DNA of 64,000 nt from Pseudomonadota bacterium (GCA_018241525.1 JAFEDR010000011.1:124001-188000), one strand, 5' to 3'. Counted from the stretch's first letter, positions 16,383 to 26,063 are shown. Made by a program: numbers and translations. The notes: generated by a model not told the origin, from the sequence alone.

Positions 16383-18742
16383 GGCGCCGGGCGCCGCGCG
16401 ACGAACCAGGCGGCGAGCGCCGGCAGCAGCAGCATCGCCGCCAGCATGTTCACCAGGAACATGAACGTCAGCATCAGGCCGACGTCCGCCTGGAACTTCA
16501 GCGGCGAGAACACCCAGGTCGCGACGCCGATCGCGAGGGTCACGCCCGTGAAGAAGATACTGGCGCCGGTGACGCGCAGCGTGCGCAGGAACGCGGCCGG
16601 CACGGTCTCGCCCTGGTGCAGGAACTCCTGCATCCGGCTGAACAGGTAGATGCCGTAATCGACGCCGATGCCGGCGCCGAGCGCGACCATCGGCAGCGTC
16701 GTGACCTTGAGACCGATGCCGACCCATGCCATCACGGCATAGACCAGCACCGAGACCAGCGCCAGCGGCACCATGACCACCACGACCCCGGTCAGCGAGC
16801 GGAAGGTGACGAAGCACATCACCGCGATCGCGACGAACAGGTAGACGAGGATCGGGATCTCCTTGGCGCGCACCTCCTCGTTCTGCGCCGCCATCACGCC
16901 GACGTTGCCGGTCGCGAGCCGGAACTGCACCTCGCCGGAGGGGTTCGCGGCGCGGAACGCCTTCGCCTCGCGCACCACGCGCTCGATGGTGCCGGCACGA
17001 TGGTCGGCGAGGAACAGCATGACCGGCATCACCGTGCAGTCCTTGTTCAGGAGCCCGGTACTGGTCTCGATGTAGCCCTGCGCCTGCACCAGCGACTGCC
17101 GGTTTCGCGGCAGGTTGCGCCACTTGAGGTTGCCCTCGCTCCAGCCGGCGCTGATGACCTTCGAGACGCCGGGCAGGCTGATCACGCTGCGCACGCCCTC
17201 GACGTTCGCCATGTGCCAGGCGAACTCGTCGATCCGGCGCATCACCTCGTAGTTCACGCAGCCGTCCGGCGGCGATTCGACGATCACGTTGATGATGTCG
17301 GTGCCGATGGAGAACTTGCGGGTGATCACGTCGCTGTCGCGGTTGTAGCGCGAGTCCTTGCGCAGCTCCGGCACCCCGGCCTCGGTGTCGCCGATCGGCG
17401 TCTGCCGGCCCTTGAGGAAGCCGGCGACGCCGAGCACGAGCGCGATCACGATCACGACCGCCGCGACCGGGCGCTCGGCGATGCGTGCGAGCTGGTGCCA
17501 CAGCGGCGCAAGCTGCGCCTGGCGGCGCCGGATGCGCTCGGCGTAGCGCGGGTCGAAGCGCGTGTAGGAGACCAGGATCGGCAGCAGGATCAGGTCCGTC
17601 AGGATCACGACGCCGACGCCGATGCTGGCGGTGATCGCCATCTCGCGGATCACCTCGACGGGGATCGCGAGGATGGTCACGAATCCGACCAGGTCGGCGA
17701 GCAGCGCCACGATTGCCGGCACGAACAGCAGCCGGAACGTGCGCCGCGCCGCCTCGTTGCTGTCGGCGCCATCGAGCGCGGCGTCGCTGACCGCGCTGAT
17801 CTTCTGCACGCCGTGCGACACGCCGATCGCGAAGATGATGAACGGCACCAGGATGCCGAGCGGGTCGACGCCGTAGCCGAGCAGCACCAGCAGGCCAAGC
17901 TGCCAGACGACGGCCACGATCGAGCACAGCACCGGCACGAGCGCGATCCGCAGCGACTGGATGTAGAGCCACACCAGCAGCGCCGTCAGCAGCACGGTTG
18001 CGACCGCGAAGGCGCCGACCGCGAGCGCGCCGTGCGAGATGTCGCTAACGACCTTGGCGAAGCCGATGATGTGCACGTCGACGTGTCCCGGTGCGACCCC
18101 GAGCGCCGCGTCGCCGCCTTCGACGTGGGCGCGCACCTTCTCGAGCGCGTCGCCGATCTTGATCAGGTCGACCGGGTGGCCGGTTTGCGGGTCCTGCTCC
18201 TCGAGCTGCGCGGCGACGATGGCGCCGGAGAAGTCGTTGGCCACCAGCCGGCCGACGATGCCCGCCTTCAGGATGTTCTCGCGGACCTGCGCGAGTCCCT
18301 CCGGCGTCGGCTGGAACCCCGAGGGGATCACGTCCCCTGCCTGGATGCCGCCCTCGACGACCTCCGTGTAGCGGGTGTTCGGCGTCCACAGCGACTGCAC
18401 GCGGGCACGGTCGACGCCCGGAATGAAGAACACCTCGTCGGTCGCCAGCTTCAGCGCCTGCAGGAACTCCGCCGAGAACATGTTGCCGTCGCGCGCCTCG
18501 AGCGCCACCAGCACGCGGTTCGCGCCGCCGAACTCCTCCTGGTGCTTCAGGTAGGTGCGCATGTACTCGTGCTGCAGCGGCAGCTGCTTCGTGAAGCGCG
18601 TGTCGATGTGCAGCCCGCGCACCGCGAAGGTCGCGAACAGCACCGTCAGCAGCGCGATCACGGCGACCACCGGCAGCCGGAAGTCGAACACGTAGTGCTC
18701 GAGCTTGCGGACGAAGGCGGGCTCGTGGCTGGAGTGAACCAC
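16379..18742 (-). CDS. RND superfamily (MMPL-like) transporter
   Basis: 787 residues from GTG 18742, 2 nt after the YCF48-like stop. N-terminal TM (LPVVAVIALLTVLFATFAV), large periplasmic loop, TM cluster with GVSHGVQKIS, a second loop, then a second cluster with GAGIGVDYGIYLFSRMQE and the ending LLPALAAWFVARR. This is the duplicated 6+6 TM layout of the COG1033 / hydrophobe-amphiphile RND proteins (relatives of MmpL and hopanoid transporter HpnN). It should be driven by proton motive force. It is always worth reading with its partners YCF48-like, DUF1329 and DUF1302, which together look like a route for a hydrophobic compound across the envelope. Direction of transport and substrate are unknown. 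Confidence 0.9.
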   Translation of the reverse strand: MVHSSHEPAFVRKLEHYVFDFRLPVVAVIALLTVLFATFAVRGLHIDTRFTKQLPLQHEYMRTYLKHQEEFGGANRVLVALEARDGNMFSAEFLQALKLATDEVFFIPGVDRARVQSLWTPNTRYTEVVEGGIQAGDVIPSGFQPTPEGLAQVRENILKAGIVGRLVANDFSGAIVAAQLEEQDPQTGHPVDLIKIGDALEKVRAHVEGGDAALGVAPGHVDVHIIGFAKVVSDISHGALAVGAFAVATVLLTALLVWLYIQSLRIALVPVLCSIVAVVWQLGLLVLLGYGVDPLGILVPFIIFAIGVSHGVQKISAVSDAALDGADSNEAARRTFRLLFVPAIVALLADLVGFVTILAIPVEVIREMAITASIGVGVVILTDLILLPILVSYTRFDPRYAERIRRRQAQLAPLWHQLARIAERPVAAVVIVIALVLGVAGFLKGRQTPIGDTEAGVPELRKDSRYNRDSDVITRKFSIGTDIINVIVESPPDGCVNYEVMRRIDEFAWHMANVEGVRSVISLPGVSKVISAGWSEGNLKWRNLPRNRQSLVQAQGYIETSTGLLNKDCTVMPVMLFLADHRAGTIERVVREAKAFRAANPSGEVQFRLATGNVGVMAAQNEEVRAKEIPILVYLFVAIAVMCFVTFRSLTGVVVVMVPLALVSVLVYAVMAWVGIGLKVTTLPMVALGAGIGVDYGIYLFSRMQEFLHQGETVPAAFLRTLRVTGASIFFTGVTLAIGVATWVFSPLKFQADVGLMLTFMFLVNMLAAMLLLPALAAWFVARRPAP

Positions 18743-18744
18743 GG

Positions 18745-19788
18745 TCAGCTCCCCGCCTCGCGCGCAGCGACGTCGATCCGCCGCACGCCGTCCTCGCCGC
18801 ACAGCACCGCGCCATCGCCGGCCGGCGCGACCGCGTCGAATCCCTTGCGGTCGGCCTGCTGGCGGACGGCGAAGTGGTGGCCGCCGTCGCCGCTGGTGAG
18901 CACCGTGCCCTCGAGGCCCGCGATCACGATGCGCCCGTCGGCGAGCCGCGCCGCGCCGGCCAGCAGCGCCTCGGTCGCGACCTCGAGGCGCACGAAGTGG
19001 CGGCCGCCGTCGTCGGAGCGGTATAGGTGGCCGCGCAGCCCGAACACCAGCAGCGACTCACCCTCGAGCGGCAGCGCGCCGAAGAACGAGCCCTCGTACG
19101 GCGAGTCGAGCTCGCTCCAGCTGCGGCCGCCGTCGTCCGAGCGGTACAGGTGACCCGCCTCGGCGGTCACGTACAGGTGGCCCGCTGCGTCGGCCACGAC
19201 CGCCGTCAGGTGCGGCTGCTCGGCGCTGACGTCGGCGCGCATGTCGTCCGGCCCGAACTGCGGGGCGGGTTTCGCCTTGCGCGCGCTGGATGGCTTCGGC
19301 CGCGGCGTGAAGGGCACGTTCTGCCAGGTCAGGCCACCGTCGTCCGAGCGGTAGACCGTCGAGTACGCCCCGACCGCGAGGCCGTGCCCGGCGCCATCGA
19401 ACCAGACCGACAGCAGCGGTTGCTCGCGTTCCGGCGCGTAGTGCACGAGCTGCCAGCTCGCACCGCCGTCGACGGTGCGCAGGATCGTCTCGTCGTGGCC
19501 GACCGCCCAGCCGTGGCGGGCATCGGTGAAATAGAGCGCCGTCAGCGTCGAGCGCACGGGCACCGGCGACTGGCGCCAGCTCGCCCCGCCGTCGCCGCTC
19601 AGCAGCACGTGGCCGCGCTCGCCCGCCGTCACCAGCCCGCCGCCCGGCAGCGCGCGCACGTCGAGCAGCAACGAGTGCACGGCGAGCGGTGCGATCACCG
19701 CCGGCTGCGGCGGCTCGCCAGCGGTCGCGGGGCCGTCGGCCCAGGCTCCGGCCGGCAGCAGGGCGGCGATCAGCAGCAGTGCGCGCAC
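18745..19788 (-). CDS. YCF48-like beta-propeller protein
   Basis: 347 residues from GTG 19788. Signal peptide (LLLIAALLPAGAWA) followed by about six BNR/YCF48 repeats with the core S/T-x-DGG-x-(S/T/H)-W/F: SGDGGASWRQ, TVDGGASWQL, SDDGGLTWQN, SDDGGRSWSE, SDDGGRHFVR, SGDGGHHFAV. This predicts a periplasmic six-to-seven-bladed propeller. Homologues next to RND transporters are commonly named 'photosystem II stability/assembly factor-like', which is a misleading name in a non-phototroph. Here it is probably a periplasmic adaptor of the RND protein, whose gene begins 2 nt after its stop. An intrinsic terminator separates it from DUF1329. Confidence 0.85.
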   Translation of the reverse strand: MRALLLIAALLPAGAWADGPATAGEPPQPAVIAPLAVHSLLLDVRALPGGGLVTAGERGHVLLSGDGGASWRQSPVPVRSTLTALYFTDARHGWAVGHDETILRTVDGGASWQLVHYAPEREQPLLSVWFDGAGHGLAVGAYSTVYRSDDGGLTWQNVPFTPRPKPSSARKAKPAPQFGPDDMRADVSAEQPHLTAVVADAAGHLYVTAEAGHLYRSDDGGRSWSELDSPYEGSFFGALPLEGESLLVFGLRGHLYRSDDGGRHFVRLEVATEALLAGAARLADGRIVIAGLEGTVLTSGDGGHHFAVRQQADRKGFDAVAPAGDGAVLCGEDGVRRIDVAAREAGS

Positions 19789-19813
19789 GGGCTCATCCAG
19801 GAGCTCACGGACG

Positions 19814-19845
19814 AAAAGGGCCGGCCGCCCGCAGGCGGCCGGCCC
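19814..19845 (-). terminator. Intrinsic terminator after the DUF1329 gene
   Basis: On the minus strand a perfect 12-bp GC stem (19834-19845 with 19818-19829, loop 19830-19833) is followed directly by TTTT (19817-19814). It lies 23-54 nt beyond the DUF1329 stop and upstream of the YCF48-like GTG. It should therefore attenuate transcription between the two halves of the cluster. Confidence 0.8.
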
Positions 19846-19867
19846 GGCGGTCGGGCGGCCGCGCGGC

Positions 19868-21247
19868 TCAGCGCGTGCCGCGGTTCTGCAGCGCAAGCGT
19901 CGTGTAGTCACGCAGCGAGCGCTTGATGTTGAAATCGTAGGACTTGTTCGGGCTGTCCTCGAAGCCGAGCGCCAGGTAGCGCCGCGACTGCAGGTCGTAG
20001 GTCAGCTCCATCGTCGTCCACAGCGTCGGCACGTTGTAGAAGTTGATGGCACGGCCTTCCTGCACGCGCCACAGCTGGTCGCGGTTGTCGTAGCAGTCGA
20101 CCGCCAGGATCTGCCAGGAATCCTCGTCGATGTACAGCGTGCGGCGCTTGTAGATGTGCCGCTGGCCGGGCTTGAGCGTCGACTCGACCACCCAGACCCG
20201 GTGCAGCTCGTAGCGGGTCAGGTCCTGGTTGATGTGCTGCGGCCGGATCACGTCGTCGGCCTTGGTCTTCGCCCAGTGCAGCTTGTAGTCGTTGTACGGG
20301 ACGAACATCTCCTTCTTGCCGACCAGCTTCCACTCGTAGCGCTGCGGGCTGCCGTTGTACATGTCGAACTGGTCGTCGGTCCGCAGGCCGTCCGAGGCGG
20401 TGCCCGGGTTGTCGAAGGCGACGTTCGGCGCGCGCTGCACGCGCCGCTGGCCCGGGAAGTAGATCCAGGCGCGGCGGTTCTCCTTCGCCTGGTCGAGCGT
20501 CTCGTGCACCAGCAGCACCTGCCCGGCGAGGCGCGCCGGCGCGACCGTCTCCTGCAGGAAGTAGATGATGACGTTGTCGAGCTCGGCTTCCTTGGCGCCC
20601 GGCTGCGAGTACGCGAAGTACGCCTCGTCGTGGAACTTCACCATGTTGTAGCTGCCGCTCTCGGTCACGGCGGCCTGGCCGATGTCGCGCGCGTCGGCGT
20701 CGGCGCGATAGCGCAGCACGTGGTTCCAGAAGGCCTCGACGCCCTGCTGCGGGATCGGGAACGGGATGCCCTCGGTGGCGCCGTGCACGCCGTTGCCGCC
20801 CTCGGCGAGCTGCGCGGTCGTCGCGTTGCGCTTGATCGCGTCGTAGATGCGCTGCGGGCTCGCTGCGGTGCGCCGCGTCGGGTACACGTTCATGAAGAAC
20901 GTGTCCTTGTACTGGCGCAGCATCGCCTTCTCGCCCTCGGTCAGGCGGTCGGCGTACTGGGCGACGTTCGCCGGCGTGATCTTGAACAGCGGCTTGTCGT
21001 TCGGGAACGGGTCCGGTGCGCGACCCGGCGAGGCGAAGTTCGGGAAGCCGGCCTTGGCGGGCGAGGACAGCCCGCCGTCCCAGGCCGGGATCGTGCCGGC
21101 GGCGTTGCCGGCCTTCTCGCCGCCGAGCGGCGTCAGTTCGTTGCCGAGCTTGGCGGCTTCCTGGGCGCTGACGGCGGCCCGGGCGGCGCCCGCGGGACTC
21201 AACGCGACGGCGAGCGCGGCGACGGCGGCGAAGGATGCAAGCTTCAT
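19868..21247 (-). CDS. DUF1329 outer-membrane-associated lipid-binding-like protein
   Basis: 459 residues with a signal peptide (about 1-25, ending ARAA). It shows the DUF1329 landmarks: NELTPLGGEKAGNAAGTIPAWDGG near the N-terminus, GVHGATEGIPFPIP in the middle, and repeated aromatic beta-strands (YELHRVWVVESTLKPGQRHIYKRRTLYIDEDSWQI). The fold is considered similar to LolB/LppX lipoprotein-binding barrels. Family members sit beside DUF1302 proteins and RND transporters, as here. It is probably a periplasmic carrier for a hydrophobic ligand. The gene starts 10 nt above the DUF1302 stop, on the same strand in the same operon. Confidence 0.9.
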   Translation of the reverse strand: MKLASFAAVAALAVALSPAGAARAAVSAQEAAKLGNELTPLGGEKAGNAAGTIPAWDGGLSSPAKAGFPNFASPGRAPDPFPNDKPLFKITPANVAQYADRLTEGEKAMLRQYKDTFFMNVYPTRRTAASPQRIYDAIKRNATTAQLAEGGNGVHGATEGIPFPIPQQGVEAFWNHVLRYRADADARDIGQAAVTESGSYNMVKFHDEAYFAYSQPGAKEAELDNVIIYFLQETVAPARLAGQVLLVHETLDQAKENRRAWIYFPGQRRVQRAPNVAFDNPGTASDGLRTDDQFDMYNGSPQRYEWKLVGKKEMFVPYNDYKLHWAKTKADDVIRPQHINQDLTRYELHRVWVVESTLKPGQRHIYKRRTLYIDEDSWQILAVDCYDNRDQLWRVQEGRAINFYNVPTLWTTMELTYDLQSRRYLALGFEDSPNKSYDFNIKRSLRDYTTLALQNRGTR

Positions 21248-21257
21248 GTGGGTGCCC

Positions 21258-23360
21258 TCAGAACGAGAACTTCAGGGTCGCGGCAACGTAGTCCCGGTCG
21301 CGCAGCTGGTTCCACTGGCCACCGCCGCCGTAGTTGACGTAGCTGAGGCCGAGGTTCCAGCGGTTCTGCAGGTTGGCGTCGACGCCGACGCCGAGCGCGC
21401 GCCGGCCCTCGACGAAGTTGCCGCCGAGCGGGCTCGTGCCCTTCACGTCCTGCTGCCAGCTGAGCCGCGGGCTCACGTTCCAGGAGCCGATCAGGCTCGG
21501 GTACTGCAGCGACAGCACCGCGACGTAGCCCCACGAAGTTGCGTCGGCGAAGCGGTCGAGCGGCTCGACGAGGCCGCCGCTCGCGCCGAGCGCGCTGGCG
21601 ACCGCGACGTTGCCCGGCAGGTTGTTGCCGTTGCCGGAGATCAGCAGGCCGTTGCCGTTCGGCCCGCCGCTGGTCTTGTTCGGCAGGTTCGGGATGTGCG
21701 TGACGCCGGCCTCGGCGATCAGCAGCACCTCGCTCGCGCCCAGCATCTTCGGCAGCGCGTACTTGGCGAGGGTCGAGAACTGCCAGACGTCGTAGCGGCC
21801 CCAGCCCTGCACGCGCTGGTTGGGCGCGTAGGCGCCGAGCTGGTCGCAGCGGCTCAGCGTCGGGAACGCCGGCGTGCAGGCCGAGGGCAGCGCGATGCCC
21901 TGTGCCGCGAGCAGCACCGGCTCGAGCGGCGTACCGGTGGCGAACACGATCTCGGAGCCGTCGTACTGCAGCGGCGTGTTGCGCCGGTAGTCGAGCTCGC
22001 CCTGCAGCGCGATGCCGGTCGTGCCGAGCTGGGTGTTGAAGGACACCGCGAAGGTCTGCAGCTTGTCCGGGTACTCGAGGAAGAAGTTGGTCGTGCCGAT
22101 GTACTCGTGGTTGGCGAGCTGCGCGGCTTGGTTGTTGATGTCGCCGCCGCTGAGGTAGGTGTTGACGCCGATCGTCGCGTAGGCGGCGAGCGTCTGGGCG
22201 CTGATGTTGCCGCCCTCGGCCTGCGCCGCCTGCAGCGCCGCGCCGGTCGCGACCTGCACCGCCGCCTGCGGCGACAGCCCGGCCGCGAGCGCGCGCGCCG
22301 CGGCCGCGACCGCGGTGGCGGCGCCGACCGCGTTGCCGATGCCGGCCTGCGTCCCGGTATGGGTGCTGACCACCGGCGTGCGGCTCGTGTACTGCATCGC
22401 GTAGAGCGCGATTTCCGTGCCCTGGCCGAGGTTCGGCAGGTAGAAGCGGAGTGCCACGCCGCCCTGGCCGCTCTTCTTGCCGTCGACGTCCGGGTTGCGC
22501 GGCGAGGCGTAGAAGTTCTGGATGTACGGCCCGCCGAGCGGCCGGAAGTCGACGCCCTGGTCCGAGTAGGCGCCGAAGCCGATGTACTGCTGCACGCCGC
22601 CCGGCGAGGCGAAGTCGTTGGTCGAGAAGTAGGTGCCTTCGGACTCGAGCTGCGTGCGGCGCCAGTACGGCAGCACGAACGCATCGAGCGAGACCGTCTG
22701 CGACAGCCCGAGCGTCACGCGCGCCATCGGCTGCGCCCAGAACGCCGACTGCAGCTCGGCACCCGGCGAGCGCAGCGCGGCGACGTCGAGCGCGTTGACC
22801 GCGTTGAGGCCGCTCTGGAAGAACGTCGTCTCGCCCCAGTTCACGACCTGGTTGCCGAGGCGCAGCTCCAGCGGGTGGCCCTCGCCCGCCTGCCACTTGC
22901 CGAAGACGAAGGCATCGAGCAGCCGCGCGTAGTTGCCGGAGAGCTCCTTCGCGTCGTGCGACAGCGGCGTGCGGAAGGTGCTGTGGTCCATGACCTGGTA
23001 GTCATAGAGGGCCGAGCCGCGCGCGAACAGCCCGTAGTGCTCGGACTTGAGCGACAGCTCGGTGACCAGCTTGTACGCCTGCGTGAACGGATCGCCGACC
23101 CGGTAGTTGAGGTCGCCGTTGTCGGCATTGACGTTGCGGGCGGTGCCGCCCTCGGGAATGCCGACCAGCTGCGAGTCCGGGCTCTTGACGCGCCACCCCT
23201 CGGTGAACGAGATCGTGGTGTCCCAGCTGCCGCTCCAGCCGTCGCCGCGGAAGTCGACCGCGCCGGCGTCGACGCTCGCGCCGAGGAGCGCGACCGTGAT
23301 GGCCGTGGCGAGGACGTGGCGGAGGTCGGTCCCGAGCGGGCGCGCCGTATGCCTGTTCAT
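21258..23360 (-). CDS. DUF1302 outer-membrane protein
   Basis: 700 residues from ATG 23360 (an ATG at 23387 would add nine residues). Signal peptide ends about 38 (VDAGAVDF). The sequence then reads as a long beta-barrel rich in aromatic/Asn/Gly strands: VDFRGDGWSGSWDTTISFTEGWR at the front, LRLGNQVVNWGETTFFQSGLNAVN in the middle, and the C-terminal ALKFSF-type Phe. These are hallmarks of DUF1302. An unusual Ala-rich helical insertion (about 415-455, VGAATAVAAAARALAAG...) is visible. It is the first gene of the DUF1302-DUF1329-YCF48-RND cluster and probably the outer-membrane component. A TATACT -10-like element lies at 23522-23517, without a clear -35. Confidence 0.9.
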   Translation of the reverse strand: MNRHTARPLGTDLRHVLATAITVALLGASVDAGAVDFRGDGWSGSWDTTISFTEGWRVKSPDSQLVGIPEGGTARNVNADNGDLNYRVGDPFTQAYKLVTELSLKSEHYGLFARGSALYDYQVMDHSTFRTPLSHDAKELSGNYARLLDAFVFGKWQAGEGHPLELRLGNQVVNWGETTFFQSGLNAVNALDVAALRSPGAELQSAFWAQPMARVTLGLSQTVSLDAFVLPYWRRTQLESEGTYFSTNDFASPGGVQQYIGFGAYSDQGVDFRPLGGPYIQNFYASPRNPDVDGKKSGQGGVALRFYLPNLGQGTEIALYAMQYTSRTPVVSTHTGTQAGIGNAVGAATAVAAAARALAAGLSPQAAVQVATGAALQAAQAEGGNISAQTLAAYATIGVNTYLSGGDINNQAAQLANHEYIGTTNFFLEYPDKLQTFAVSFNTQLGTTGIALQGELDYRRNTPLQYDGSEIVFATGTPLEPVLLAAQGIALPSACTPAFPTLSRCDQLGAYAPNQRVQGWGRYDVWQFSTLAKYALPKMLGASEVLLIAEAGVTHIPNLPNKTSGGPNGNGLLISGNGNNLPGNVAVASALGASGGLVEPLDRFADATSWGYVAVLSLQYPSLIGSWNVSPRLSWQQDVKGTSPLGGNFVEGRRALGVGVDANLQNRWNLGLSYVNYGGGGQWNQLRDRDYVAATLKFSF

Positions 23361-23603
23361 TGATCTTTTCCCCAGTGACTGGCCCATGCCGCGTGGTGTC
23401 CTTGCCGGGCTCGACCGGTGCGGCTCCGGTGCGTCGTCGGTCGCGGCGCGGCGCGCAGTCGTCGGCTGTTGCGTATTCGCCGAGCTCGCGCCGGCAGCGT
23501 CGCGTCGCGGTGCCGCAGTATAGCGGGGCCGGCGGAGGTTCTGGGCGCGCGAATCGAGACGGCGCGGCCTATTGCAGTGCAAAAGCGCGCGGCCGGCCGC
23601 GGC

Positions 23604-26063
23604 TTATCGGGCAGTCACTTGCAGGATGCTGTGACGGATCTGCTCGGACAGTACGAGTTGCGCGTCGCGGGCGACATCGAGCAGCGCCTGGTCGTAGGTC
23701 AGCAAGCCGCCGGCGGCGGTACCGATGACGTTGCGCGCGCGCAGCAGGTCGAGGAATTGCCGGAACAGCGTCTTGTCGAAGAACTCCGGCGCCCGCAGCT
23801 CGTAGACGAGCGCCATGCGGCTTGCCATCTGCTGGCAGCGCGTCTCGAGCGCCTCCTGGGTAATGGCGCCGGGACCGGCCTGCACGAGCAGCGCGATCGC
23901 CAGGTAGTAGCGCTCGATCACATCGAGCGTCGAGTGCGCGAGCACCGACAGTTGCACCGCCGCGGCGGTGCCGGTCGGCGGGCGGCGCCAGCCGGCGCCC
24001 GCCGGCAGGCGCTCGAGCAGCCCGAGGTCCGCGAAGGCGTCGAGCAGCTGGTCGACCACCGCCGCGATCTCGTCCTCGCGCCAGCGCAGGAACAGCTCCT
24101 GCGCGATGTACGGATAGATCCGCCAGGCCAGCCGCTGCACGTCCTCGCTGCGCATCGCCGCGTTGTCGAGGAACGCACAGGCGATCAGCGACGGGAAGGC
24201 ATAGGCGTGCAGGATGTTGTTGCGGTAGTAGGCCGTCAGCACCGCGCTTTCCTCGCCCATCCGCACGATCGGCCCAAGCGGGTGCGGGACGGTCTCGACG
24301 AGGCCCATCGAGCGGCCGTAGGCGAGGATCGCCGCGCCGTCGAGCGGCGTGCACCAGACGTCCGGAGAGTACGGCGCGCGCGCCGCGAGCCGGCGATAGA
24401 GGTCGAGCTGCGCCACCAGGTCCGCCTCCGGCATCGCCTGGCGCGGCGCGGACAGCAGCGCGAGGCCGAGCAGGCCGACCGGCGAGATGGCGGCGGTGGC
24501 GTTGACCCGCGCCTGGATCTCCGCGGCCAGCGAGTCCACCGCCGTGCCGAGCCAGGGGGGGCGCGCCTCGACCCGCGAACGCTGCCAGCCCGGCGCGTGC
24601 CGGTCGAGGTGCTCCGCCAGCGGCAGCGGCTCGCCGAAGCTCACGTAGACGCGCCCGAAGCGGGACCGCAGCACGCCGAGCGCACGCACCAGGCCGAGGA
24701 TGCTCTCCTTCTGCTTCGGTCGCCCCGACAGCTCGCCGACGTAGGTCTTCGCCTCGACCAGGCGCTCGTAGCCGAAGTACACCGGCATGAACACCACCGG
24801 CCGGGAGGGATCGGCGAGGAAGCTGCGCAGCGTCATGGACAGCATGCCGGTCTTGGCCTCGAGCAGCCGGCCGGTGCGGCTGCGGCCGCCCTCGATGAAG
24901 TACTCGATCGGGTGGCCGCGCGACATCATGACGCCAAGGTAGGTCATGAACACGATCGGGTAGACCGGATTGCCGCGGAACGTGCGGCGCAGGAAGAACG
25001 CCCCGCCCTTGCGCAGGAAGCGCCCGACCACCGGCAGGTTCAGGTTCACGCCGCCCGCGACGTGCGGTACCGCGAAGCCGCGCATGTAGATCACGTACGA
25101 CAGCAGCAGGTAGTCCATGTGGCTGCGATGGCACGGCACGTACACGACCTGGGCGCCCTGGGAGGCGAGCTCGAGGCGCTCGGCGTGCAGCACCTCGACG
25201 CCGTCGTAGAGCCGATTCCAGAGCCGCGTCAGGATCCCCTCCATGAACGCGACGAAGCGCGGCGAGTAGTCGGCCGCGATCTCGAGCGCGTAGCGGCGCG
25301 CGAGCAGCAGGCCCTCGCGCCGCGTCAGGCGCTTGTCGCGGATCTCGAGCGCAACCGCGGCGCGCACCGCGCGCTTGGCGAGTACCTCGGCGATCACGGT
25401 GCGCCGGTGCGAGAGGTCGGGCCCCACGACCGCGGCACGCGCATGGCGGAACTCCGCGCGCATCGCCCGCGCCGCGCGGCGCGCGGCGCGGCGCGGATCG
25501 CGCTCCGGCGCAGCGAACTCGGCGAGCGAGACCGGCTCGCCGAAGCGCACCAGCGTGCGGCGGCCGTTCACCAGCGTCGACCAGAAGCGCCGGAACGGCC
25601 CGACCAGCGTCCAGTCCTCGCGCGCGAGCTGGACGAGCCAGGAGCCCGGCGTCTTGGCCGGCGCCCGCCCCCAGAAGACGGCGACCGGCACCAGGTCGAT
25701 CTCGCAGTCCCCGGCCGTCAGCGCCGCGGTCGCGATCCGCAGCAGGCGCGCGGGAACGCGCCGGTCGGCGCGCTTGCGCAGCCAGCCACGCCGGCGCTCG
25801 AGGAAGATCGCCGCGCGCGACTCGCGCGCCGCGCCGAGCTGGAAGCGGCGGGTGGCCGATGGCAGGCCGATCGCGCGACAGACCAGCGACAGCGCCACGA
25901 GGTCCGACAGCGACTGGCGCTCGAGCACGTACAGCACGCGCCGGCCCCGGCCGCGGAGCCGCTCGGCCTCGTCGACCGGCAGCGGCGTCGGCCGCACCCA
26001 CAGGCCCATGACCCGCGCGGCGAGCCACAGCAGCGAGCGGTCGAGCCCGAGCAGCGCGCTCAT
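23604..26063 (-). CDS. plsB: Glycerol-3-phosphate 1-O-acyltransferase PlsB
   Basis: 819 residues, the usual PlsB length. The acyltransferase core has block I HRSHMDYLLLS (HX4D; CHRSHMDYLL), block II GGAFFLRRTFRGNPVY, block III EYFIEGGRSRTGR and block IV FMPVYFGYERLVE. The long N-terminal region and the C-terminal helical domain are typical of the membrane-bound enterobacterial-type enzyme. It uses acyl-CoA or acyl-ACP to acylate sn-glycerol-3-phosphate at position 1, the first step of phospholipid synthesis at the inner membrane. It is last in a leftward operon, and its ATG overlaps the GIY-YIG stop by 4 nt. Confidence 0.97.
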   Translation of the reverse strand: MSALLGLDRSLLWLAARVMGLWVRPTPLPVDEAERLRGRGRRVLYVLERQSLSDLVALSLVCRAIGLPSATRRFQLGAARESRAAIFLERRRGWLRKRADRRVPARLLRIATAALTAGDCEIDLVPVAVFWGRAPAKTPGSWLVQLAREDWTLVGPFRRFWSTLVNGRRTLVRFGEPVSLAEFAAPERDPRRAARRAARAMRAEFRHARAAVVGPDLSHRRTVIAEVLAKRAVRAAVALEIRDKRLTRREGLLLARRYALEIAADYSPRFVAFMEGILTRLWNRLYDGVEVLHAERLELASQGAQVVYVPCHRSHMDYLLLSYVIYMRGFAVPHVAGGVNLNLPVVGRFLRKGGAFFLRRTFRGNPVYPIVFMTYLGVMMSRGHPIEYFIEGGRSRTGRLLEAKTGMLSMTLRSFLADPSRPVVFMPVYFGYERLVEAKTYVGELSGRPKQKESILGLVRALGVLRSRFGRVYVSFGEPLPLAEHLDRHAPGWQRSRVEARPPWLGTAVDSLAAEIQARVNATAAISPVGLLGLALLSAPRQAMPEADLVAQLDLYRRLAARAPYSPDVWCTPLDGAAILAYGRSMGLVETVPHPLGPIVRMGEESAVLTAYYRNNILHAYAFPSLIACAFLDNAAMRSEDVQRLAWRIYPYIAQELFLRWREDEIAAVVDQLLDAFADLGLLERLPAGAGWRRPPTGTAAAVQLSVLAHSTLDVIERYYLAIALLVQAGPGAITQEALETRCQQMASRMALVYELRAPEFFDKTLFRQFLDLLRARNVIGTAAGGLLTYDQALLDVARDAQLVLSEQIRHSILQVTAR

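Noticed and set aside
16616..19153. Long plus-strand frame of 845 codons opposite the RND and YCF48 genes
   Set aside because: His/Asp/Arg-rich nonsense composition; the minus-strand genes account for the sequence.
18745..19788. Photosystem II assembly role suggested by the YCF48 name
   Set aside because: No photosynthesis gene is present; the propeller is linked to an RND transporter, as in many non-phototrophs.
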